From a virus, in IMG/VR virus record IMGVR_UViG_3300043313_001888, positions 1-37,540 of that record: a stretch of DNA of 37,540 bases, one strand, 5' to 3'. The notes beneath the pieces were generated by a model. It did not search any database. It worked only from the letters and a program-made list of their open reading frames with translations, and was not told the origin of the DNA. Shown piece after piece: positions 22,209 to 29,037 of this stretch. The position numbers and the translations under genes are program-made. Each line of letters starts with the position of its first letter. Position 1 is the first letter of the stretch.

Positions 22209-24088
22209 TGGCCACTATCCGGGACAAGATCTACACAGCCGTGAGCAAGCGGTCCAAGCTCGGCACCGGACCCGACGGCAAACCATGGGTGGTGTGGGTG
22301 CCCACCGGGTTTCTCTACTGTCTGACCTACGAGCCGGACGCCAAGCTCTTCCAGGGCGTGATGGTGGGGGCCTACCGCGACGACACCGGATCCATCCCGG
22401 ATCCGCGGCACGCCGTGGAGGTCTTCAAACTGCTGGTCGCCGACGCGATGATGGAAGCCTCGCTGCCCGAGGTGACCGAGGCCGAGGTGCTGGCTCGTGG
22501 GAAGGGCGCCACTCCCGACGACATCGACCTGGACCAGGGTGAGGTGCACACCGTGCACCAGGTGCTGGCCAGGCTCGGCGGCCACGACGACCTGTTCCGC
22601 ACTGGGGTCTCGCTGGTCCGGCTGCTGCGTGACTCCGACGAGCGGCTGCTGCTGCAGCCGATGGTGCCGACCGAGCCCGCCACGCTGAGCAACTGGTGCG
22701 ACAAGCACGCGATCACCTTCTACGGCAAGGATCGACGCATCGGCGGGGTGGTACCTCAGTTCCTGCCCCCGCGTGAGGGTCGGATGGTGCTGGCTCGCGG
22801 TGAGTGGGCCGACGTCCGCAAGGTCTCCGGGATCTCGGTGATGCCGATCGTGCGCCAGGACGGGACCTTGGCCACCAAGATCGGCTACGACGAGGGCACC
22901 ACCTACGTCATCGACACCGACCCCGACCTGCGCACCCTGCCGATCACCGAGGAGCCGGACGAGGCCGAGGTTGAGCTGGCCCGGCTGACCATCGAGGAGC
23001 TGTACGACGCCTTTCCCTGGGACCCCGATCAGTTCCCGGAGGCGTCACGGGCCAACGCCATCGGGCTGCTGCTGACCACCCATCTGCGGCGCACCTTCCC
23101 ATCCATGTTGGTCCCGCTGCACGCGGTCTCGGCACACGCCCAAGGATCGGGCAAGACGCTGGTGGCCGGCGACCTGCCCGGTGATTTCGGTGGCGGGGGT
23201 CGCTCGCTGCTGACCTACGACCCGATCGAGTACCAGCTGCGGACTCGGTTGACCTCGGAGATGCAGGGCCAGGGGACCGGAGTGTTGTGCTACGACAACG
23301 TCGCGCCAGGTACCGTCTTCGACTCCCCGTTCATCGCGGCGGTGTTGACCAGCGAGACCTACGACGACCGGCTACTGGGTGGTAACGCCAAGCTGGTGGT
23401 CCAGCAGTCGCGGACGTTGAGCGTGACCGGCAACCAGCTCCAGCTCGGCCGGGACATGGCCGCGCGCTCAGTGATCTCCTGGCTCAACCCGGACACCCCG
23501 CGCCCGGAGAAGCGCAAGTTCCCGGTCCGGCTCGACGACAAGGCCAGCCGGTACCGGGAACGGCCACGGGTGGTGAGCGCGATCCTGACGCTGATCCTGG
23601 CCTGGGTCCAGGACGGTTGTCCCCGCGCGGACGCGCCTGCGGAGATGCGGCAGTTCACCCAGTGGGCCGAGCGGATGGGCGGGCTGCTGGAGTTCGCGGG
23701 GGTCAACGGGCATCTGGCCAACGCCTCGCTGCTGGTCAGCGCCGACGACACCGCGGTGCGGATGGGGGTGCTGCTGCACCTGCTGCACGACCGGTACGGC
23801 ACAGGTGACTGGACCAGTGCGTGGGCGGCGCAGGCGATCAGCGAGCGTCCGGAGCTGGACTCCGAGCTGCCGGCCTGGCTGGAGAAGGCGATCGAGCGCG
23901 ACGAGTACGGCTATCTCGCGGCGGCTCCGGAAGGGTTGACGGCGAAGTCGATGAAGGCGGTGACGAGCAAGATCGGTTACGCATGCCGAAACCATGTCGG
24001 AACCTATTACGACGGGTTGAAGATCGAGCGGGTCGGAACAGCACACACCAAGGTAACCACTTGGAAGATTTCTGAAGGGAGAGTGTGA
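22208..24088 (+). CDS. SF3-like replicative helicase / ATPase
   Basis: 626 residues, ATG 22208 overlapping the primase TGA. The N-terminal 290 residues are a DNA-binding/regulatory region. Walker A is AHAQGSGKT (GSGKT at about 313-317), Walker B-like GVLCYDNV is near 358-365, and a sensor-type LSVTGNQLQLGRDMAARSV lies near 400-420. The C-terminal part (AAAPEGLTAKSMKAVTSKIGYACRNHVGTYYDG) looks like a winged-helix segment. This is the helicase half of phage prim-pol/helicase systems, here split into two genes. It presumably unwinds the origin, which may lie immediately downstream. The exact superfamily assignment is inferred. Confidence 0.8.
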   Translation: MATIRDKIYTAVSKRSKLGTGPDGKPWVVWVPTGFLYCLTYEPDAKLFQGVMVGAYRDDTGSIPDPRHAVEVFKLLVADAMMEASLPEVTEAEVLARGKGATPDDIDLDQGEVHTVHQVLARLGGHDDLFRTGVSLVRLLRDSDERLLLQPMVPTEPATLSNWCDKHAITFYGKDRRIGGVVPQFLPPREGRMVLARGEWADVRKVSGISVMPIVRQDGTLATKIGYDEGTTYVIDTDPDLRTLPITEEPDEAEVELARLTIEELYDAFPWDPDQFPEASRANAIGLLLTTHLRRTFPSMLVPLHAVSAHAQGSGKTLVAGDLPGDFGGGGRSLLTYDPIEYQLRTRLTSEMQGQGTGVLCYDNVAPGTVFDSPFIAAVLTSETYDDRLLGGNAKLVVQQSRTLSVTGNQLQLGRDMAARSVISWLNPDTPRPEKRKFPVRLDDKASRYRERPRVVSAILTLILAWVQDGCPRADAPAEMRQFTQWAERMGGLLEFAGVNGHLANASLLVSADDTAVRMGVLLHLLHDRYGTGDWTSAWAAQAISERPELDSELPAWLEKAIERDEYGYLAAAPEGLTAKSMKAVTSKIGYACRNHVGTYYDGLKIERVGTAHTKVTTWKISEGRV

Positions 24089-24156
24089 TGACGTCTCGTT
24101 TGTCACTTCAGACTCAGAAGATAACAAAACGGAGGAGATGGAGGAGATGGAGGTGA
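24088..24156 (+). CDS. 22-residue cationic peptide candidate
   Basis: ATG 24088 overlaps the helicase TGA, with AAGGGAGAG upstream. The ORF encodes MTSRLSLQTQKITKRRRWRRWR. The Arg/Trp end is encoded by a GGAGGAGAT tandem repeat that forms one arm of a long inverted repeat, so the peptide may be an accident of RNA structure. Translation is supported only by the coupled start. Confidence 0.35.
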   Translation: MTSRLSLQTQKITKRRRWRRWR

Positions 24157-24259
24157 CCCCCCCATGCTGCCTTCATAGGGCGCGTTTCTCAAAAAACTTG
24201 CGTTTCGCGCACTAAGAAAGGTGGATAGGGGCATCTCCTCCATGTCCTCCATCGCCTCC
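24131..24259. repeat. Long inverted repeat downstream of helicase, possible origin
   Basis: Left arm at 24131-24156 (GGAGGAGAT twice, then GGAGG) is the near-complement of 24232-24259, with two mismatches over the first 23 positions. The 75-base segment between is AT-rich with an A6 run and a GCGTTTC direct repeat. Gene-free stretch 24157-24355. Structured and AT-rich next to the helicase gene, hence origin or regulatory RNA candidate. Confidence 0.6.
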
Positions 24260-24355
24260 AGTAGACATATCGGACAACGAAACAATGCAGTAGACAGAAA
24301 CACGCGGAAGACACGGCAGCACCAGGAATCCAGTGAGGAACGAAAGGACACACGG

Positions 24356-24991
24356 ATGGTTACGACGACAGCGACAGTGGAGGTGCTGACCGCGGAGGTA
24401 CGCACCCTGATGGTGGGCTCACGGCAGGTGACGTTGTCGGTGTACCGGCAGCTTGATGGCGTAGGGGGTGTCGGCTGGGAGTGGATGAAGGACTTCGAGC
24501 CGTTCGGCCGGGTGCACGACAGCAAGGACGAGAGCGAGTTCATGCCTGGCGTGCTGTTCCTGATCGGCCGACACCGTGAGACCGGAGCCTTGGTCCGAGC
24601 CTGGCTGGTGCCTCCAGGCACCGATGATTGGGTCGAGCGTGCCCCCGAGGGCTTCGTGCACTGGCTCCTGCACGTCAAGACCAGCAGCCTCAAGCTGTCC
24701 ACAGCGGAGTACACGATGCCGTCCGAGGACATCTCGACGTTCATGAAGCGCAAGCAGGTGCGGGTGGCCGGTGAGAAGAGCAGCCGATTGTGGTGGGAGA
24801 TCGACCGCACCTACATGACGACCGAGCTGTGTGGTCGTGACTGTGATCTCGACGTCGAGGCTGAGGAGGAAGGCTGGCGCAACGCGGCGCTGGCCCAGCA
24901 CGCCGCACTGATGCGAGAGCGGTCGGCTCTCCAACGCTGCTACGACGAGTGGTCGGCGCTGCCGCTGATCGTGCTGGCAGGTCTGCGATGA
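24356..24991 (+). CDS. Unknown protein after putative origin
   Basis: 211 residues from ATG 24356 with GAAAGGA upstream. An earlier in-frame extension through the repeat region is not used. Beta-rich N-terminus with RQVTLSVYRQLDGV and WEWMKDFEPFGRVHDSKDE, FLIGRHRETGALVRAWLVPPG, a mid region FVHWLLHVKTSSLKL and a helical C-terminus. No Walker, nuclease or peptidase motif seen, and no signal peptide. It heads a run of seven further overlapping small genes up to the packaging region. Function unknown. Confidence 0.8.
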   Translation: MVTTTATVEVLTAEVRTLMVGSRQVTLSVYRQLDGVGGVGWEWMKDFEPFGRVHDSKDESEFMPGVLFLIGRHRETGALVRAWLVPPGTDDWVERAPEGFVHWLLHVKTSSLKLSTAEYTMPSEDISTFMKRKQVRVAGEKSSRLWWEIDRTYMTTELCGRDCDLDVEAEEEGWRNAALAQHAALMRERSALQRCYDEWSALPLIVLAGLR

Positions 24992-25287
24992 GCGGCGCAC
25001 TGAGCTGGGAGGAGTACAACGCCCGCACGGCAGCAGGCGAGATCTTCGAGAAGCCGCCGCTGGTGATGCCGCCCGGCTTCCGGGCCAACGGCGAGCTGAT
25101 CGACTACGACGGGCCGCTGCGGATGCCGGTCACGCTGATGTCGGCCAGCGAGGCACTGCAGCGGATCTCGCACATCGCGGTCGAGCACCCTGACCTGACG
25201 ATCGGGCTGTGCCTGATCCACGAGGTCGAAGACGAATGGGACGATGACGGCACACGAGGAGGGCGCGATGAGCACCCAGGAAGCTGA
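24988..25287 (+). CDS. Small unknown protein
   Basis: 99 residues, ATG 24988 overlapping the previous TGA (ATGA). Acidic, with a helical opening (SWEEYNARTAAGEIFEKPP) and a hydrophobic LTIGLCLIHEVEDEWDDDGT. Translational coupling and codon pattern support it. Function unknown. Confidence 0.7.
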   Translation: MSGALSWEEYNARTAAGEIFEKPPLVMPPGFRANGELIDYDGPLRMPVTLMSASEALQRISHIAVEHPDLTIGLCLIHEVEDEWDDDGTRGGRDEHPGS

Positions 25288-25525
25288 GCAGGACGAGACC
25301 GAGGCCACCAGCCGCGGTCGGGTTTACCGACGCTTGGATCCGATCAAGCACAAGGCCCAGGTGAGGGCTGCCAACAAGGCGCGGTACAGGGCGCTGCGTG
25401 ACACCGCGGACGCCTTCCCGGAGTTCTTCATGGAGCGCTACCGGTACTACGGCGAGGTATACGGGGTGGACCCGAAGGGACCACGCAAGCGGCCGGCGGG
25501 CGAGGACGATGGCACAGCAGCCTGA
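25268..25525 (+). CDS. Small basic unknown protein
   Basis: 85 residues from ATG 25268, preferred over ATG 25244 because CGAGGAGGG is positioned 5 bases before it. Lys/Arg-rich helix (RLDPIKHKAQVRAANKARYRALRDTADAFPEFFMERYRYYGEVYGVDP). The stretch of spaced basic and aromatic residues suggests nucleic-acid binding, but no family is recognised. Overlaps the preceding gene by 20 bases. Confidence 0.65.
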   Translation: MSTQEAEQDETEATSRGRVYRRLDPIKHKAQVRAANKARYRALRDTADAFPEFFMERYRYYGEVYGVDPKGPRKRPAGEDDGTAA

Positions 25526-25700
25526 GATCTACGCCGTGCACATCGGCGAGCCCGAGATCGCGCCTCGTAGCTCAGTCGACATGGACGAGGTCGAGTTCAC
25601 CGAGAAGCTCCTCGATCATGTGACCGGGCGCCGGCGCTGGCCGGTGGAGGTCACGGTGCCGGTCGACATCGTGCTCTGGCCGAAGCCGCGTGGAGTCTGA
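25509..25700 (+). CDS. Small unknown protein
   Basis: 63 residues from ATG 25509, overlapping the upstream gene's 3' end. Acidic beta-type sequence (EIYAVHIGEPEIAPRSSVDMDEVEFTEKLLDHVTG) ending in VTVPVDIVLWPKPRGV. Part of the coupled small-gene run. No family recognised. Confidence 0.6.
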   Translation: MAQQPEIYAVHIGEPEIAPRSSVDMDEVEFTEKLLDHVTGRRRWPVEVTVPVDIVLWPKPRGV

Positions 25701-25701
25701 G

Positions 25702-25917
25702 ATGGACCCCGTTGTGGACGTGGACAAGGATCTCGATCGCGCGGTCGAGGCAGCCGTGGCCTCCGACGTGGACCAGCCCCAGGTGATGGGCTGGCTGGTT
25801 GCTGCGGTGCACCTGCTGCCCTCCGGTGAGACGGCCATCTGGTACGCGACAGGGGACCTGTCCGAGCGTCAGGCGGTGGCGCTGGCCGAGTCGCTGACTG
25901 AGGAGCTGGGCGGGTGA
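25702..25917 (+). CDS. Small acidic unknown protein
   Basis: 71 residues from ATG 25702, right after the previous stop; a GTG at 25690 is an in-frame alternative. Acidic helix followed by VMGWLVAAVHLLPSGETAIWYATGD and a helical end. Its stop overlaps the next GTG. Function unknown. Confidence 0.65.
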   Translation: MDPVVDVDKDLDRAVEAAVASDVDQPQVMGWLVAAVHLLPSGETAIWYATGDLSERQAVALAESLTEELGG

Positions 25918-26006
25918 GTCCGGCCCAGCAGCGGTGGCTGGTCTGGACCGCGGCTGCGTCGGGGTTCCTGGTGGTGCTGATCGGGCTGTGGCTGCTGGGT
26001 CGGTGA
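25914..26006 (+). CDS. 30-residue single-pass membrane protein
   Basis: GTG 25914 overlaps the upstream TGA (GTGA) and the stop overlaps the next GTG (26003). The product is almost one TM helix (WTAAASGFLVVLIGLWLL) with a short polar N-terminus. Overlaps at both ends show coupled translation. Too short for family assignment; a membrane function, including lysis, cannot be excluded. Confidence 0.6.
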   Translation: MSPAQQRWLVWTAAASGFLVVLIGLWLLGR

Positions 26007-26383
26007 AGGTGGTGACCGCGGTGCCCGAGAGCTACCGCAGCTTCGTGCTCGACCCCAGCACCGACCCGTGCGCACCGACGCTGCACGCCCGCACCGAGAC
26101 GCTGCGCACGTGGACGGTGCACGCCCGTGTCGAGGCCCGGATGCTGGAGGCACCCGACAGCCAGCGACTGGCCGACGAGATCTGGTGCCGGCTGCGCGAG
26201 GAGCTGACGCACCAGGTCACCGCCATCCACCGGATCGTCCACGGCGACATGGTGATCGAGATGCACGAGGACCACATGCGCGACCAGGTGGTGTTCACCG
26301 CCAAGGCACTGACCCGTCGGTCGGAGGAGGGCGAGTGGTGGGCGATCTGGGAGGCGATCGAGGCCGACGGAGTGTGGGGTTGA
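26003..26383 (+). CDS. Small unknown protein before terminase
   Basis: 126 residues from GTG 26003, overlapping the TGA of the small membrane gene. Mixed alpha/beta with ESYRSFVLDPSTDPCAPTLHARTETLRTWTVHARVE, an acidic helix region and VFTAKALTRRSEEGEWWAIWEAIEADGVW. Last gene before the packaging transcript. No family recognised. Confidence 0.7.
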   Translation: MKVVTAVPESYRSFVLDPSTDPCAPTLHARTETLRTWTVHARVEARMLEAPDSQRLADEIWCRLREELTHQVTAIHRIVHGDMVIEMHEDHMRDQVVFTAKALTRRSEEGEWWAIWEAIEADGVWG

Positions 26384-26409
26384 GCGGGGAAACTACACCC
26401 GTGTGAAAA

Positions 26410-26423
26410 GTGGTTAGAGGAAC
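26410..26423 (-). promoter_or_regulatory. Reverse copy of the 14-nt motif upstream of terminase
   Basis: On the minus strand reads GTTCCTCTAACCAC, one mismatch to GTT-N3-GTAACCAC. It lies 7 bases upstream of the TAGAGT -10 box of the small terminase gene. Confidence 0.45.
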
Positions 26424-26429
26424 TAGCTC

Positions 26430-26435
26430 TAGAGT
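26430..26435 (+). promoter_or_regulatory. -10 box for leaderless small terminase start
   Basis: TAGAGT, identical to the -10 of the minus-strand promoter at 20665. It ends 7 bases before ATG 26443, so transcription would begin at the start codon. There is no convincing -35 or Shine-Dalgarno. Confidence 0.55.
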
Positions 26436-26442
26436 TTGCACC

Positions 26443-26940
26443 ATGGCGTCGGCAAGCGTGGCTCGCCGCTATCGCGGCATGGACGAGCATGATCGCCTCG
26501 TCGAAGGCGAAAAGATGCTCGCGATGTACAACAAGGGTGCACGGCTCAGCGAGCTGGCCAAGGCGTTCGGCTATTCCGGCAACACCATCCGAAACCGAAT
26601 AGACCAGGCCACAGCCGCACGTATCGCCCCAACGGTGGACAAATACCGCATGATCCAGGGCGAGGCGATCGACACCCAGCTGGCGCGGGTCGAGGAGCAG
26701 CTGGAGAACGTCGACCGGTTCCTGCTGCTGGCCGTCGAGCAGAAGGACGCCGCTCTGATCGAGAAGGGTCTGGCCCAGCGACTGCATGCCATCGAGGCGC
26801 GCAACCGCGTTCTGATGATGCGCGCCAAGCTGTTCGGTCTGGACATGCCGGTCAAGGCCGAGGTGTCGGTGGTGGTGACCACCCCGATCGACAGCGCGGT
26901 GGACGCGTTGATGACGCAGCTGCAGGACACGGACGCCTGA
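26443..26940 (+). CDS. terS: Small terminase subunit
   Basis: 165 residues from ATG 26443, with a -10 box immediately upstream and no Shine-Dalgarno; an in-frame GTG at 26410 is earlier and rejected. N-terminal HTH (GARLSELAKAFGYSGNTIRNRIDQATAARI at about 33-62), then a long coiled helix (TQLARVEEQLENVDRFLLLAVEQKDAALIEKGLAQRLHAIEARNRVLMM) for oligomerisation, and a short C-terminal extension. This layout is typical for TerS rings that select phage DNA for packaging. Its stop TGA overlaps the ATG of the large subunit. Confidence 0.8.
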   Translation: MASASVARRYRGMDEHDRLVEGEKMLAMYNKGARLSELAKAFGYSGNTIRNRIDQATAARIAPTVDKYRMIQGEAIDTQLARVEEQLENVDRFLLLAVEQKDAALIEKGLAQRLHAIEARNRVLMMRAKLFGLDMPVKAEVSVVVTTPIDSAVDALMTQLQDTDA

Positions 26941-28412
26941 TGCACCCGCGGCTGCGGGCCTCGGTCGAGCAGATCCGCAAGATGCTCGTGGTGCTGGAGG
27001 CTAACGAGATCACCGACCCGGCGGTGGTGTCGGGGTTCCGCCGGCGGGTGGCCGAGGCGGACGTGCTCACGTGGGCGCTGGTCTACTGCCCGATGCACCT
27101 GACCCTGGACGACGGATCCATCTCGCTCTCCGACATCCACGCCGAGTGGGTCGAGCACGCCGACGACCGCGCTCGGCGGATCTACATCGCCCCGCGTGGC
27201 GCCGGAAAGAGTACATGGCACTATCTGATCATCCCGCTCTACCTGGCTGCCACCGGACGCCGGAAGTTCATCGCCGCGTTCTCCGACTCCGGCACGCAGG
27301 CGGAGCTGCACCTGTCCACGCTGAAGCTGGAGATGGCCCGCAACGATCGGCTCCGGCAGGACTACCCGGATCTCTGCGCGGCCGGCAAGCGACCGACCGG
27401 TGCGTCCGTCGCGGACAACCAGGCGCTGCTGTTCACCAAGAGTGGCTTCGCATTCGCTGCACGGGGCGCTGACGGCTCCTCACTGGGTATCAAGCTGGGC
27501 GACCAGCGCCCCGATCACCTGCTGCTCGACGACATCGAGCCGCACGCCTCGGCCTACTCCGCCTACCAGGCCGAGAAGCGGCTGGCCACGCTGACCGACG
27601 CGATCCTGCCGATGGGCTCGCAGACCGCGTCCTGCACGGTGGTCGGCACCACCACGATGCGCGGCTCGATCATCCACCAGGCAGTTCATCACAGCGTTGA
27701 GCCAGCCAGCTGGATCGACGAGGAGAACTTCACCGTCCACCACGCGCTGCCCTTCGATGACGCAGGCGAGAGCGTGTGGCCGGAGAGGTGGAGCACCGAG
27801 TACCTGCGCTCGATCGAGGGCACTCGGTCCTTCCGGCTGAGCTTCCTCAACGAGCCCGCCACCGTGGACGGTGAGTACTGGGTCGAGTCCGACTTCAGCT
27901 ACGGGACGTTGCCGAGTGTCAGCAAGCGGATCGTGGTGGTCGACCCGGCGGTGACCACCAACCGCACCTCGGACGAGACCGGCGTGGCGGTGATCAGCTA
28001 CTCCGCAGCGCAGCGGATGGCGTGCGTTGAGGAGGCGTTCGGGATCAAGGTCAAGGGCGAGCCGCTGCGGCAGCGGGTGCTCGGGCTGATCCAGCGCTAC
28101 CCCGACATCGCCGAGTGCTACGTCGAGCGGAACCAGGGTGGCGAGATGATGGTCGAGTCTGTCTTCCACGACATGCCGGTGCCGGTCGAGACCAAGCACA
28201 ACAGCATCAAGAAGGAGATCCGGATCGAGACGCTGCTCTCGTTCTACCGTCGCGGTGTGGTGCTGCACGCGCGCAAGCTGCCGGCGTTGGAGGACCAGCA
28301 GCGTGAGTACCCGCACGTGTTGACCGACGACGTGGTCGATGTGGTGGCGATCGGGATGGCTCGGTTGGCGGGGGTGCCGCAGCGTTCTACGTTGCGCCGA
28401 GCTGTCGCCTGA
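26940..28412 (+). CDS. terL: Large terminase subunit (ATPase-nuclease)
   Basis: 490 residues, ATG 26940 overlapping the TerS stop. Walker A APRGAGKST at about 84-91 and Walker B LLLDDIE at about 194-201 form the packaging motor. The RNase H-like nuclease is marked by VVVDPAVT near 332-340 (motif I Asp), CYVERNQGGE near 393-402 (Glu) and DDVVDVVAIG near 463-472 (Asp). This is the motor that pumps DNA through the portal and cuts the concatemer. The 3' 26 bases overlap the convergent minus-strand gene. Confidence 0.95.
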   Translation: MHPRLRASVEQIRKMLVVLEANEITDPAVVSGFRRRVAEADVLTWALVYCPMHLTLDDGSISLSDIHAEWVEHADDRARRIYIAPRGAGKSTWHYLIIPLYLAATGRRKFIAAFSDSGTQAELHLSTLKLEMARNDRLRQDYPDLCAAGKRPTGASVADNQALLFTKSGFAFAARGADGSSLGIKLGDQRPDHLLLDDIEPHASAYSAYQAEKRLATLTDAILPMGSQTASCTVVGTTTMRGSIIHQAVHHSVEPASWIDEENFTVHHALPFDDAGESVWPERWSTEYLRSIEGTRSFRLSFLNEPATVDGEYWVESDFSYGTLPSVSKRIVVVDPAVTTNRTSDETGVAVISYSAAQRMACVEEAFGIKVKGEPLRQRVLGLIQRYPDIAECYVERNQGGEMMVESVFHDMPVPVETKHNSIKKEIRIETLLSFYRRGVVLHARKLPALEDQQREYPHVLTDDVVDVVAIGMARLAGVPQRSTLRRAVA

Positions 28413-28941
28413 CCTTGTGCCAGGTGCTCAGCCGGGTGCCGTTCGGGGTGCGGCACGCCATGTCACCCATCGCGTCACACTGCGGGCACACCGCGTTCGT
28501 AGTCTGACGATCAGAGCGCCATTCCTTGTTGGCCTGTGCCTGGATGGCTTTGGCCTGCTCCCGTTCCCTCTGGCTCAGCCCGGTGCGCCAGGCGAACCGA
28601 GGGCGCACCCGCGCCGGCGGCTCCTCGGGTGGTGGTGGGCGTCTGGGCCGCACGGGTGGAGGTACTGGTGGTGAGGGTGGCTCCCATCGCTCGTCGGTGC
28701 CCTTGCTGCGCTCCTCGACCGCCCATCGGTAGCTGCCGTAGTGGGTCAGGTACCGGCGCACCTGCTGGTCGGTCATCTGGTGTTCGATGCCGACCTCGGC
28801 GAGGGTCATCCCCGAGACCCACGCCTCGGCGAGCTTGAGCGCCTTGGCCTGCTGCTCGCTGGTGATCTTCCGCAGCACGGGCAGGCGGATGCGTGGATCC
28901 CGCTCGGACTCGGCCAGGTAGTCGGGCGCCACCTTGTCCAT
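28387..28941 (-). CDS. HTH plus zinc-ribbon DNA-binding protein, antisense in the packaging cluster
   Basis: 184 residues from ATG 28941; the start is uncertain because there is no clear Shine-Dalgarno and an in-frame GTG lies 23 codons upstream. N-terminal HTH: TSEQQAKALKLAEAWVSGMTLAEVGIEHQMTDQQVRRYLTHYG at about 27-69. A proline-rich linker follows, then a C-terminal zinc-ribbon with CPQCD...C-R-T-P-N-G...W-H, the phage zinc-finger type seen in many actinophage proteins. Encoded opposite to its neighbours, between terminase and portal, and its upstream gap carries two copies of the 14-nt motif, so it may bind there. The minus frame remains open far into the portal gene, but that part is a GC-rich shadow. 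Confidence 0.75.
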   Translation of the reverse strand: MDKVAPDYLAESERDPRIRLPVLRKITSEQQAKALKLAEAWVSGMTLAEVGIEHQMTDQQVRRYLTHYGSYRWAVEERSKGTDERWEPPSPPVPPPVRPRRPPPPEEPPARVRPRFAWRTGLSQREREQAKAIQAQANKEWRSDRQTTNAVCPQCDAMGDMACRTPNGTRLSTWHKVRRQLGAT

Positions 28942-28986
28942 CTTGCGCGACGGTGGCGTTCGTGTCTTCTCCAGCGTGGGACATTT

Positions 28987-29000
28987 TGTTGGGTAACCAC
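28987..29000 (+). promoter_or_regulatory. Copy of the 14-nt motif (spacer variant)
   Basis: TTGTTGGGTAACCAC region: GTT and GTAACCAC are present with a 2-base spacer in place of 3. It lies in the gap between the antisense HTH gene and the portal gene. Confidence 0.5.
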
Positions 29001-29023
29001 ACGACCCCACACCGGCCGATCGA

Positions 29024-29037
29024 GTTACTGTAACCAC
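29024..29037 (+). promoter_or_regulatory. Copy of the 14-nt motif with divergent -10 boxes at the portal start
   Basis: GTTACTGTAACCAC ends one base before GTG 29038. The palindromic core GTTACTGTAAC holds TACTGT on the plus strand (29026-29031) and TACAGT on the minus strand (29027-29032), so it can be a divergent pair of -10 elements. The plus one is 6 bases from the start codon, implying a leaderless portal mRNA. Confidence 0.6.

Noticed and set aside
24157-24355. A longer start for the 24356 gene through the AT-rich gap
   Set aside because: The added N-terminal residues look non-protein-like and overlap the inverted repeat; the ATG 24356 has a proper Shine-Dalgarno.
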